A DNA stretch of 29,593 bases from Methanocorpusculum sp. (lineage in GTDB: Archaea; Halobacteriota; Methanomicrobia; Methanomicrobiales; Methanocorpusculaceae): the NCBI GenBank assembly GCA_029987245.1, contig DALTWG010000015.1:1-29593 (forward strand). The letters are read 5' to 3'. The stretch's first letter is position 1. Each line of letters starts with the position of its first letter. The translations under genes and the position numbers were made by a program. Positions 5,898 through 13,605 of the stretch are shown piece after piece. Below the pieces are notes generated by a model, which searched no databases, was not told the origin of the DNA, and saw only the letters and a program-made list of their open reading frames with translations.

Positions 5898-7935
5898 GAC
5901 TGAACTGTTCAATAAATATATCCTGCGCCCGCTTCTTTCCCTCTTTGGGCACCGCATATCTGCCCAGAGCGTCAAGATGATATGCCCCGCCCTTGTCTTC
6001 CAGATAGGTGCGAAGCACTTCGGTTATGGTATTTTGAAGCTCTTTGTCATAAACCGGGCATACTATTTCAACCCGCTTTCTGAGGTTTCTTGGCATCATA
6101 TCAGGACTGCCGATGTAAATCTTCGCCTCGCCGCCGTTTGCAAAGTAATAGACACGGGCATGTTCAAGAAAACGCCCCACTGTGGATATAACCGTGATGT
6201 TGTCCGAAAGCCCCGGCACACCGGGTCTGAGCATACAGATACCGCGGATGAGCAAATCAACTCTGACACCTGCTTTGGACGCGGCATACAGGGCATTGAT
6301 AATGACCTTGTCGGTAAGCGAGTTCATCTTCATAATAATATGACCGCGGCCGCCCTGCTTTTGGATTCTGACTTCCCTGCGGATTAAAGAAAGCATCGAT
6401 TTTTCCAGATACTCCGGGCTGATGAGCAGATGACTGAATTTTGCCTCAGTCTCGCTTTTTTCAAGCATAGCAAAGAGAGTGACGATATCTTTCGTGATTT
6501 TTGTGTCTGCGGTAAACAGCGAAAAATCAGAATAAATTGCCGCGGTCTTTGCATTGTAGTTGCCGGTGGAAACTGAAGCGTAATGCACAGTCTTTTTGCC
6601 TTCGCGGCGCGTTACAAGACAGCATTTGCCATGGGTTTTGAGATGCGCCGGGCCGTGAATAACCGTTACGCCGCCTTTTTTCAGTTCATCCGTCCAGCGG
6701 AAGTTGCGCTCTTCATCAAAACTTGCCTTCAGTTCAATGACCACGGTGACTTTAGCGCCGCGTTTGGCGGCGGCAAGCAACGCATCAACTACCGGGGATT
6801 TGGAGCCGAGGCGGTAGAGCGTCATTTTGACTTCGGTTACCTCTGTATCTTCAGCCGCCGCATTTAAGAAGTTTAACAGACCGTTAAAACTCTGATACGG
6901 CGTGAACTGCAGCCGGTCTTTTTCTGCAATCGATGCAAAAATGTCTTCCTTTTCAAGTCCTTCCGGCGTCGGCGGAGTAAATGCAGGGAAGTACAAATCG
7001 CTTCTGTTTACCGCAATCTGGCGGATATCGGCAATGCCAAGCGGCGCCTTGTAATCGTAAACAAGCGTCGGGGGCAGTTTGAACAACCCGGCGACTTTGG
7101 CAATATAGCCGTAAGGAATTGAGTCCAGTAATTCAAGACGGCTTGCCTGCCGGTAGGGGAGTTCCTGTTTGGCTTTCTGCAGGGCTTCGTATAAATCTTC
7201 AGCATCGTCACCCTGGAGGTCCATATCGGCATCGCGGGTTAAGCGAAGGGGGGTGATAAGATAGACTTCTTCACCGATGAAGAGTTTTTCAATATAATTG
7301 ACCATTATCTCTTCGATGAAGATAAAACGGGTTCCGTCATCGCCCACCGGGAGAATCCGGCCCACTTTATCGATAATATCCTGAACCGGAACAAGGGCGG
7401 CAGATGTCTCCAGCATGACGCCAAACGCAAGACCGCTGTGGAATTCGTCACTGCCTACCGTAATACTCGGGTCTTTGTGGATAATCGGGAAGGTCTGTTC
7501 CGCCATCAGATGCATAAAATATTCTTTCTCGGAACCGGACAAATCCGCCCATTCGAGAAGGGAAATGCCTTCTTTTTTCAGTTTCGGCAGGAGTTCGGAG
7601 TTCCAGAGCCGGGATGCCTGGCGGAGCATGTAAATGGTGCGGACGTATACAATGTCAAGCTGTTCGTGCGAGCCTGCAATCGGCGTAAATTCGTTGACAA
7701 GGTCTTTTTTCGCGTTCTGGTAGGGGGGAACACGGACACGGAAAAATTCATCCAGGTTGTCGCCGACAATGGCAAGAAAACCAACCCGCTCCATTAATGG
7801 ATTTTCTGGATTCTGCGCCTCATGAAAAATGCGCTCGTTGAATTTAATCCAGGAAAGTTCACGGTTAAAATAATCATGTTTTGCATCAGTAAAAGAGGTC
7901 ACTTCTTTTATTTTGTAATTTTTCTTTTTACCCAT
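5887..7935 (-). CDS. ppk: Second polyphosphate kinase PPK1 paralogue
   Basis: A 682-residue full-length PPK1. By coincidence its numbering matches E. coli PPK: Arg375 (TLYRLG), His435 (LKTHGK) and His592 (RFLEHAR) are kept, so the phospho-histidine and its partner are present. The position of Arg405, a Mg/phosphate ligand found as Arg406 in the other copy, is Ser405 here (ELKASFDE). Activity may thus be weaker, reversed or directed to another nucleotide; this is inference. The extra N-terminal 20 residues before FNRELSW are charged. The start at 7935 lacks a Shine-Dalgarno; a TATA box at 7961-7970 lies 31 bp away, implying a leaderless mRNA. A terminator overlaps the stop codon, separating it from ppx. 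Confidence 0.93.
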   Translation of the reverse strand: MGKKKNYKIKEVTSFTDAKHDYFNRELSWIKFNERIFHEAQNPENPLMERVGFLAIVGDNLDEFFRVRVPPYQNAKKDLVNEFTPIAGSHEQLDIVYVRTIYMLRQASRLWNSELLPKLKKEGISLLEWADLSGSEKEYFMHLMAEQTFPIIHKDPSITVGSDEFHSGLAFGVMLETSAALVPVQDIIDKVGRILPVGDDGTRFIFIEEIMVNYIEKLFIGEEVYLITPLRLTRDADMDLQGDDAEDLYEALQKAKQELPYRQASRLELLDSIPYGYIAKVAGLFKLPPTLVYDYKAPLGIADIRQIAVNRSDLYFPAFTPPTPEGLEKEDIFASIAEKDRLQFTPYQSFNGLLNFLNAAAEDTEVTEVKMTLYRLGSKSPVVDALLAAAKRGAKVTVVIELKASFDEERNFRWTDELKKGGVTVIHGPAHLKTHGKCCLVTRREGKKTVHYASVSTGNYNAKTAAIYSDFSLFTADTKITKDIVTLFAMLEKSETEAKFSHLLISPEYLEKSMLSLIRREVRIQKQGGRGHIIMKMNSLTDKVIINALYAASKAGVRVDLLIRGICMLRPGVPGLSDNITVISTVGRFLEHARVYYFANGGEAKIYIGSPDMMPRNLRKRVEIVCPVYDKELQNTITEVLRTYLEDKGGAYHLDALGRYAVPKEGKKRAQDIFIEQFSQRF

Positions 7936-7960
7936 AGTTATTGATATATTTCTCTTTCAC

Positions 7961-7970
7961 CGGTATATAG
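7961..7970. promoter_or_regulatory. TATA box, ppk side and possibly MATE side
   Basis: CTATATACCG on the minus strand is centred about 31 bp from the ppk ATG at 7935. On the plus strand GTATATAG is also about 34 bp upstream of an ATG at 8000 that would give an N-terminally extended MATE protein, so the box might work in both directions. Confidence 0.45.
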
Positions 7971-8092
7971 TTATTGTTCAGAGAGGGTGAGAGGAGAGGA
8001 TGGAGAAACCGGGCGGCTTCACCGGTTTCGCCCAGGGTAAACAATATATTAATCCCTTTACACATCACATAAATATAGCGGTCAATACAAAT

Positions 8093-9496
8093 ATGCCTTC
8101 GCAAACAACAAAACAGGGCGCAGCGGGCGCCAATTTCCTCACAGACGGTCCCGTGCTCAAAGCGCTGTTTATCATAGCACTGCCGATTATCCTAAGCAAC
8201 CTTCTGCAAAGTGTCCTCGATTTGGTCGATATGTATTTTATCGGCAAGCTGGGCGACAACAGTATTGCAGCAGGTTCGGTGAGTATGTCGGTAATGATGG
8301 TGCTTCTCACCATCGTCTTCGGTTTAAACACAGCCGGCGCGGCTTTTATTTCCCGCGCGTTCGGCTCGGAAAAACATGACCGTATTCCGGTCATTCTTGC
8401 CCATGTCCTCTATATCGGTCTTGGTCTCGGTCTGGTCATAGCCTTTATCGGCGCATTCTTCACCGAATCCCTCTTAACGCTCATGGGCGCGGAACCCGAG
8501 GTAATTTCAGAAGGCGTTAAATTCCTGCAGCCGTATCTGATAGGAAGTTTGATTTTAATCATCCTCATGATTTTGTGCACCATTTTGCAGAGCACCGGCG
8601 ATTCCAAGACGCCGATGTTTGTGATGATTATTGTGAACGTTGTCAATATTGCCCTGAACCCGACGTTAATCCAGGGTCTGTGGATTTTCCCGGAGATGGG
8701 TATTGCAGGTTCAGCGTTTGCATCCCTGATATCCCGTTCTGTGGGAATTGTCCTTCTGATTCTTGCGATGTATTATCTGCCAAGCCGGCGCGACAGTCCG
8801 ATTAAATTCCCGAAGAAGTGGACGTTCGAGCCGCATCTGATTAAGGATATTATTTTTGTTGCGATTCCTTCGGCGGTGCAGAGCGCTATCAGAAGTTTTT
8901 CCATGCTTGGCATGAACTGGATTGTGATTATGTACGGCACGGCAGCTTTGGCGGCATACGGCATTTGCGGACGTCTGGATATGCTCGGATTCATCCTTGT
9001 CATGGGCCTTTGTACCGGTGTGGCTGTGATGGTTGGTCAGAACCTCGGTGCGCAGAAACCTGAGCGTGCGGAAAAAGCTGCCAAGTACGGCATTCTGATT
9101 AACGGAGGCTTTATGCTCGTAGTCGCGGTTCTTTATCTTCTGTTCGCAAGCCATCTGGTGGAGTTCTTCGGCGCCACGGATACTTCGCTTGAAATCGGTA
9201 TTTCCTTCATGCAGATTTGTCCGCTGGGTTATTTCATTGCGGCAATGGGTATGACTATGGGTTTTGCAATGAACGGTGCCGGTATGACGCGGCCGGGGAT
9301 GTATGCAGCGCTGCTTGGCCAGCTTGGAACACAGCTTGGATGCGCCATGCTGTTCAAGCTGGTCTTCGACCTGCCGATTCAGTCTATCTGGATAGCGATT
9401 ATTATAGGCGGGTGTATGACGTGTCTGGTTGACTTTATCTTCTTCAGGCACGGGGGATGGAAGAGGAACAAGCTTAATCTGGATGCAAGGAAATAA
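8093..9496 (+). CDS. MATE family multidrug/Na+ antiporter
   Basis: MATE proteins export cationic drugs or metabolites in exchange for Na+ or H+ across the cytoplasmic membrane. The 467 residues contain about 12 hydrophobic segments in two related halves. The first half has the family's VDMYFIGKLG segment after the first helix; the second half begins around residue 255 with DIIFVAIPSAVQSA. The start at 8093 gives MPSQTTKQ and a normal length; TATA-like sequences lie at 8042-8050 and 8069-8077. An alternative ATG at 8000 has purine-rich GGTGA/GGAG sequences before it but would add 31 residues that do not resemble the family. The substrate cannot be predicted. Confidence 0.9.
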   Translation: MPSQTTKQGAAGANFLTDGPVLKALFIIALPIILSNLLQSVLDLVDMYFIGKLGDNSIAAGSVSMSVMMVLLTIVFGLNTAGAAFISRAFGSEKHDRIPVILAHVLYIGLGLGLVIAFIGAFFTESLLTLMGAEPEVISEGVKFLQPYLIGSLILIILMILCTILQSTGDSKTPMFVMIIVNVVNIALNPTLIQGLWIFPEMGIAGSAFASLISRSVGIVLLILAMYYLPSRRDSPIKFPKKWTFEPHLIKDIIFVAIPSAVQSAIRSFSMLGMNWIVIMYGTAALAAYGICGRLDMLGFILVMGLCTGVAVMVGQNLGAQKPERAEKAAKYGILINGGFMLVVAVLYLLFASHLVEFFGATDTSLEIGISFMQICPLGYFIAAMGMTMGFAMNGAGMTRPGMYAALLGQLGTQLGCAMLFKLVFDLPIQSIWIAIIIGGCMTCLVDFIFFRHGGWKRNKLNLDARK

Positions 9497-9542
9497 GTTC
9501 CCTTCCCCAGTCTTCTTTTTTCCCGGAACATTTTAAACAACC

Positions 9543-9550
9543 CTATATAT
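9543..9550 (+). promoter_or_regulatory. TATA box of aIF2-beta gene
   Basis: CTATATAT is centred 28 bp upstream of the ATG at 9575. There is no Shine-Dalgarno, so the mRNA is probably leaderless. Confidence 0.6.
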
Positions 9551-9574
9551 CTATGCATCCAATAGTATTGCATT

Positions 9575-10186
9575 ATGGCGTCATACGAAGAAATGCTGAA
9601 AAAAGCTTATGCCGGCATGGACGAGCCCACTGATTCGGGTGAGCGTTTTGTCATGCCGAAGACGAAAGTCTATATCGAAGGAAAGACGACCGTTTTGGAA
9701 AATTTTGCTGATATTGCAGATACGCTGAATCGCGAGCAGGACCATTTCATGAAATATATTCTCGGTGAGCTGGGTACTGCGGGTAAAGTCGACGGCACGC
9801 GCGCGGTCTTTAACGGCAAGTTTGAGCCGGGGCAGTTCGAGGCGATTGTGCAGGCATATGTCAATGATTATGTCATCTGTTCGGAGTGCGGCAGACCTGA
9901 TACGCGGCTTATCAAAGACGAGCGTGTGCTCATGCTTCAGTGTGATGCCTGCGGTTCAAAGCGTCCTATCAGAAAGCGGAAAGTCAAGACCGAGGCAATC
10001 AGCCCTGCTGTCGAGGAGGGTAAAGAGATGGAGGTTGTTATTGAGTCCATCAGCAAGAAGGGTGACGGCGTTGTGCGGATTGGCAAATACATTCTGTATG
10101 TCGCGGGGACGAAGACAGGGCAGAAGGTGAAGGTACGGATTACCAAGGTGTCCGGTCAGGTTGCGTTTACGCAGAAGATTCTCTAA
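9575..10186 (+). CDS. eif2b: Translation initiation factor aIF2 beta subunit with TRAM domain
   Basis: A component of the heterotrimeric aIF2 that brings initiator Met-tRNA to the small ribosomal subunit. The 203 residues contain the N-terminal helix (SYEEMLKKAY), the central alpha-beta domain (about 25-97), a C4 zinc ribbon with Cys102, Cys105, Cys123 and Cys126, and a C-terminal TRAM RNA-binding domain (about 145-203, IESISKKGDGVVRIGKYILYV). The TRAM extension is known from some euryarchaeal aIF2-beta proteins and is absent from the eukaryotic one. A TATA box 28 bp before the ATG and a long T tract after the stop make it a single-gene transcript. Confidence 0.95.
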   Translation: MASYEEMLKKAYAGMDEPTDSGERFVMPKTKVYIEGKTTVLENFADIADTLNREQDHFMKYILGELGTAGKVDGTRAVFNGKFEPGQFEAIVQAYVNDYVICSECGRPDTRLIKDERVLMLQCDACGSKRPIRKRKVKTEAISPAVEEGKEMEVVIESISKKGDGVVRIGKYILYVAGTKTGQKVKVRITKVSGQVAFTQKIL

Positions 10187-10189
10187 CCC

Positions 10190-10206
10190 TTTTTTGTTTT
10201 TTTTTT
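10190..10206 (+). terminator. Oligo-T terminator of aIF2-beta gene
   Basis: T6, G, T10 begin four bases after the stop codon, the longest T tract in the window. This marks the left end of an 898-bp stretch without a convincing conventional gene. Confidence 0.75.
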
Positions 10207-10238
10207 GCCGGGGCATTTTTTCAAGAGACGGATGGCTG

Positions 10239-10370
10239 ATGCTGCTAATGGTTTTTGCAAATGCTGCTAATGCTGCTAATGAAATATGGCTTATCTCGCC
10301 GAATGGAGCTAGATTTAGGGGGGAGTGCAGCGGTGCAGCATTTTGGGTATTTTTGCTGTGAGTGAGATTT
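10239..10370 (+). repeat. Interspersed repeat, left copy (plus orientation)
   Basis: About 130 bp that recur nearly identically, inverted, at 10784-10906. The copy opens with GCTGCTAAT nonamers (10241, 10263, 10272), continues through ATGGCTTAT and GATTTAGGGGGGAGTGCAGC, and ends near TTTTTGCTGTG. Read in one frame it encodes Asn-Ala-Ala-Asn repeats, then NGARFRGECS and AAFWVFLL followed by TGA at 10360-10362. The copy begins about 50 bp past the aIF2-beta stop codon, in the same direction as that gene. Confidence 0.9.
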
Positions 10371-10783
10371 TTCGGGTGTCGAAGATAGTCAGCAGGTAAT
10401 TTTTGTTTCATGTACAGACCGGTGACCTATTACCTCCAAAACAATCAGCAGACATTACCATTCACCGGACCATACGGAAAATCAGGAACAAGGTAACACA
10501 ATCAAAGACAAAAATGTAAAAAACAGGTGACTCCACCCCTGCTTTGTATGTTCACCGTCAGGTGACCGTCGTCCATTTCAGGAAAGACGCACTCACTTGC
10601 AATAATTACTTGCACATCTGAGATACTATACTTTTTCCAGATGCCGCTAAAAATTTTGTACGCGGCTGAGTTTTCCTTTACTTGCCGAAGAAAAACAAAT
10701 ACTGAAATAATGCCTTAACTTACCAAAAAACACGATTTACACAGGATTATCTGCACCACATGCAACATGGCGCAACCTGACGC
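10371..10783. other. Gene-free segment between inverted repeat copies
   Basis: Some 410 bp with no open frame of note on either strand. GGTGAC recurs at 10421, 10526 and 10561; one of these forms the hairpin TCACC-GTCA-GGTGA (10552-10565). AGGTAAT (10394) and ATTACCT (10429) form another inverted repeat. I see no tRNA-like fold, transposase remnant or promoter-plus-gene arrangement. Confidence 0.5.
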
Positions 10784-10906
10784 AAAATCTCATGCACAGC
10801 AAAAATACCCAAAATGCTGCACTGCTGCACTCCCCCCTAAATCTTGCCCCGTTCGCCGAAATAAGCCATTTTTCATTAGCAGCATTGCAAAAAACATTAG
10901 CAGCAT
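10784..10906 (-). repeat. Interspersed repeat, right copy (minus orientation)
   Basis: The inverted partner of 10239-10370. Relative to the left copy it lacks one seven-base stretch in the GCTGCTAAT region and has scattered substitutions. The same frame is open on the minus strand and longer (to 10737), because TGTGCATG replaces the TGA. It lies about 180 bp past the stop of the minus-strand ligase gene and in that gene's direction, so both copies sit downstream of a gene and point the same way relative to it. Confidence 0.9.
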
Positions 10907-11064
10907 TTTCACACAGGCACAAAATCTTCAAAGCTGCCATGAGCATGTTGCCTCCATGCACAGCATGCCAAATGATGGAGAAATTTCCGTCCAGATGATG
11001 TGAAAATATCCCCTTCACTCACCAAGAGCAATCTATCATCAACTGAAAAACAAAGGCCGCAAAA

Positions 11065-11081
11065 TACTCAAAAAAAGAGTA
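11065..11081 (-). terminator. Oligo-T terminator of acyl-CoA-synthetase-like gene
   Basis: On the minus strand TACTC-TTTTTTT-GAGTA: a T7 tract (11076-11070) flanked by a five-base inverted repeat, about 9 bp after the stop codon. Confidence 0.55.
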
Positions 11082-11084
11082 AAC

Positions 11085-12788
11085 TTACTCCATCACCAGC
11101 CTCGCCCCTTCCATCTCCTTATCCTGCAAAAGCCGGTAATCAACCTTATTAAACTTCGTCATCGGCATCTCAGAAATTACCTCCACCTTTACCGGCGTAC
11201 TCCAGTGATTTAACTTATCCTTCGAATACGCAATCAGCTGCTCTTCGATATGCTCCGCCGAATACCCCTCATTCAGCGTAACATACAGCTTAATCTTTTT
11301 ATCCTGCTTGTACGGCATCGCAACCGCACACACCTGCTTCACCGCCGGATGATGCTGAATCTCCTCCTCGATAATAAACGGATACACATTAAACCCGTTG
11401 ATTTTCACCATCCGCTTCGACCGCGAACGGAAACAGATATTCCCGTCCTTTTCCCGCACAACAATATCCCCCGTATGCAGCCAGATTTTACCGTCCGGAT
11501 GTTTTTGCATAACAGCATCCGTTGCCTCCTGATTATTGTAATACCCGTTCATCATCGCAGGACCGAAATAACACAACTCCCCCTCCTCGCCGTCAGGTAC
11601 GACTTTCGTCGTCCCCGGCTCCACAATACACACCTTTGATCCCGTCATCGGCACCCCGATACAGCCTGAAGGGAGAAAAATATAATCATTCGGCGAAAGC
11701 GTGCACGTACCGCATGCCTCCGTAAGCCCGTAGCCCGCCCGGAACTTGACAGCAGCCCCGTCGCGCTTCAGCAGCTTATTGTACTTGTCCATTAACTCAA
11801 ATGCAACCCGGTCACCGCCGGAAACCAGCAGCTTCAAGTCCCCCAGATAATACTTTACAAAGTACGGATACATCCGCTCGAACAGAGCCGGCACCCCCGG
11901 AAGGAAGAGGACATGCTCCTTTTTAATCTGCTCAAAGCAGCCCTTCGGGTCAAACCGCGGCACCAGAACCACCTTCATACCAGAGATAAGCGGCGCATGG
12001 ATAGTGACCGCAAGCCCGAACGCATGGAAAATCGGCAAAATCGCAAGGAACCCGTCTTCGACATCCGTTTTGCCCGCACCCACGTCAAGCAGCATCTGGA
12101 TGGAAATCGAGTTCACCGCATAATTGGACAGCATCACCCCCTTGGAAATGCCCGTGGTGCCGCCGGTGTACATAATCACCGCCGTGTCTTTTGCATGCCC
12201 GTCCTCATTGGGAAGCACAACTCCGCCGGCAAGCGCCGCAGATCCCTCCTTCAAAAACGCATCCCAGGAAAGTACGCCGCGGACATGTTCCGCATGCCCG
12301 TATTTGCGCATGACAAAAGCATAGCCGGCCCTCAGCGCCGGGGCTTTTATGCCGCCGAAATAGGTACCCGTTTTGCAGCGGATAACCTCAGCATCGAGCC
12401 CGCTTACATTTTCCTCATTGATTTCCGCGGTAAAGACTATTTTGCTTGCGGTTAAGGTAACCGCATGCTTTATTTCCTGCTTGGGCGAGAGAGGATGTAT
12501 CATATTTGCAACGGCGCCGATTCTGTTTGCAGCGTAGAGTGCAATGACCGCCTGGGGGACGTTGGGCAGATAAATCGTAATGCAGTCGCCTTTTTGCACG
12601 CCGTGCTGCAAAAACGCGGCGGCGGCGGATTCAACCTCCGCCATGAACTGCTTCCAGGTTATGTGCCGGTCGAAATAGGCAACAGCAACTGCCTCGTCTC
12701 CGGCCCGGTGGTATCCATATAAGAGAGCCTGGAAGAGACTGCGCTTGTCGTCTTCAGTATAGTGTAAAGGAGTATTTTTTTCAGACAT
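11085..12788 (-). CDS. AMP-forming acyl-CoA synthetase / acid-CoA ligase family
   Basis: A class I adenylate-forming enzyme of 567 residues that activates a carboxylic acid to an acyl-adenylate and then transfers it, usually to CoA. Core motifs are in order: the phosphate loop YTGGTTGISKGV (207-218), GYGLTEACG (352-360), HTGD (438-441), the hinge region KRMVKINGFNVYP (458-470) and the catalytic Lys548 in TKFNKVDY. All catalytic residues are intact. It resembles long-chain or medium-chain acid ligases rather than acetyl-CoA synthetase, which is longer. No beta-oxidation genes are nearby, so the substrate is unknown; aromatic, fatty or exogenous acids are possible. The TATA-like sequence closest to the start (about 12803) is only 15 bp away, so the promoter is unclear. 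Confidence 0.9.
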   Translation of the reverse strand: MSEKNTPLHYTEDDKRSLFQALLYGYHRAGDEAVAVAYFDRHITWKQFMAEVESAAAAFLQHGVQKGDCITIYLPNVPQAVIALYAANRIGAVANMIHPLSPKQEIKHAVTLTASKIVFTAEINEENVSGLDAEVIRCKTGTYFGGIKAPALRAGYAFVMRKYGHAEHVRGVLSWDAFLKEGSAALAGGVVLPNEDGHAKDTAVIMYTGGTTGISKGVMLSNYAVNSISIQMLLDVGAGKTDVEDGFLAILPIFHAFGLAVTIHAPLISGMKVVLVPRFDPKGCFEQIKKEHVLFLPGVPALFERMYPYFVKYYLGDLKLLVSGGDRVAFELMDKYNKLLKRDGAAVKFRAGYGLTEACGTCTLSPNDYIFLPSGCIGVPMTGSKVCIVEPGTTKVVPDGEEGELCYFGPAMMNGYYNNQEATDAVMQKHPDGKIWLHTGDIVVREKDGNICFRSRSKRMVKINGFNVYPFIIEEEIQHHPAVKQVCAVAMPYKQDKKIKLYVTLNEGYSAEHIEEQLIAYSKDKLNHWSTPVKVEVISEMPMTKFNKVDYRLLQDKEMEGARLVME

Positions 12789-12883
12789 ATTATCAAACTT
12801 TATACTGTATCTATCTATTGGTCGTCATGGGTTAATAATGTGACAGTCTGACCGGGGTCCTCCGGGAAAATCGGGTGAATATT

Positions 12884-12891
12884 TTTTTATA
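12884..12891 (+). promoter_or_regulatory. TATA box of lipoprotein gene at 12915
   Basis: TTTTTATA is centred about 27 bp upstream of the ATG at 12915, with no Shine-Dalgarno, consistent with a leaderless mRNA. Confidence 0.5.
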
Positions 12892-12914
12892 CCGGTACAG
12901 TGCAATATACTGCT

Positions 12915-13583
12915 ATGAAAAAAGTACTACTGCTTATCACAGTTGCTCTCCTCGCAGCCGCTCTTATCTTTTGCGCAGGCTGCATCACGATTATTAATTC
13001 CCCGGCGGAAAGCACCGCACTGCCGACATCGGGTGAAACTCCCGCGGTGACGCCGGAAGAAACCAACGCACCGGGACTGACACTCGACGACATCGCGGGA
13101 AAAGTCTATGCCGTAACAAATGTGGACGGATTTGACTCGGAGATGAGAGTATCTGTCAGAAACGACGCAAAGGGCTTTACCCTGCGCATTACCCCGGGCA
13201 AAAAAATTGACTACACCATCCATTCCCTGGGACTTGCGATTGGTGAAGACGATGAACTTACCGGCGGTGAAGACACAAGTATCGAAGGAGACATTTTGTA
13301 CGCAGGAGCAACGGAAAACACCTTCGTCTGCACACCGGCAAAATACTCCTCCCACTATGATGCCGTAATGACAGCCGCCTGGGTTTACACCTATGACAAG
13401 CGCGGCGCACACGGAACAAGCGGCCCGTCTTTGAGGACAAACGAGCCCGGGGACGACGCGACAGGTACGCTGATAATCATCGATGAAAACACCATTGAAG
13501 TATCCTTCAGCAGAACCAATCCGTTCACACAGGAAATACAACTCTTTGCAGGAAAGGAACCGGTAATTCTTACCGGAATCTAA
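12915..13583 (+). CDS. Predicted surface lipoprotein, unknown function
   Basis: A 222-residue secreted protein. The N-terminus is a signal peptide (MKK, then a Leu/Ala-rich core) ending in CAGC at about 20-23, a lipobox-like site, so it is probably lipid-anchored on the outer face of the membrane. A Ser/Thr/Pro-rich linker follows (about 30-55), then a compact domain rich in beta-strand-forming residues that I do not recognise. The upstream frame is open to 12900 but the ATG at 12915 starts the typical Met-Lys-Lys signal sequence and has a TATA box 27 bp before it. It stands between convergent and divergent transporter/ligase genes with no operon partner. Confidence 0.8.
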   Translation: MKKVLLLITVALLAAALIFCAGCITIINSPAESTALPTSGETPAVTPEETNAPGLTLDDIAGKVYAVTNVDGFDSEMRVSVRNDAKGFTLRITPGKKIDYTIHSLGLAIGEDDELTGGEDTSIEGDILYAGATENTFVCTPAKYSSHYDAVMTAAWVYTYDKRGAHGTSGPSLRTNEPGDDATGTLIIIDENTIEVSFSRTNPFTQEIQLFAGKEPVILTGI

Positions 13584-13605
13584 ATTTTTACCTGCAGTCA
13601 GGTCT

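Noticed and set aside
8000..8092. N-terminal extension of the MATE protein from the ATG at 8000
   Set aside because: The purine-rich upstream sequence is tempting, but the added 31 residues are unlike MATE N-termini and the ATG at 8093 gives a normal length. Not fully excluded.
8711..9451. Antisense ORF of 246 residues opposite the MATE gene
   Set aside because: His/Asn/Thr-rich low-quality composition and no motif; a shadow of the transporter's codon use.
10161..10362. Plus-strand ORF of 66 residues over the left repeat as an ordinary gene
   Set aside because: Its first ATG is inside the aIF2-beta gene, it runs through the T-tract terminator, and inner ATGs lack a ribosome site. Only the repeat-borne C-terminal frame is of interest.
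10737..11018. Minus-strand ORF of 93 residues over the right repeat as an ordinary gene
   Set aside because: The GTG start has GGTGA almost touching it and no family match; the N-terminal part is not shared with the other copy. Treated as part of the repeat.
10973..11045. Possible C/D-box small RNA (ATGATG boxes, then CTGA)
   Set aside because: The C box is imperfect, no clear D' box is present, and I could not find a target match by eye.
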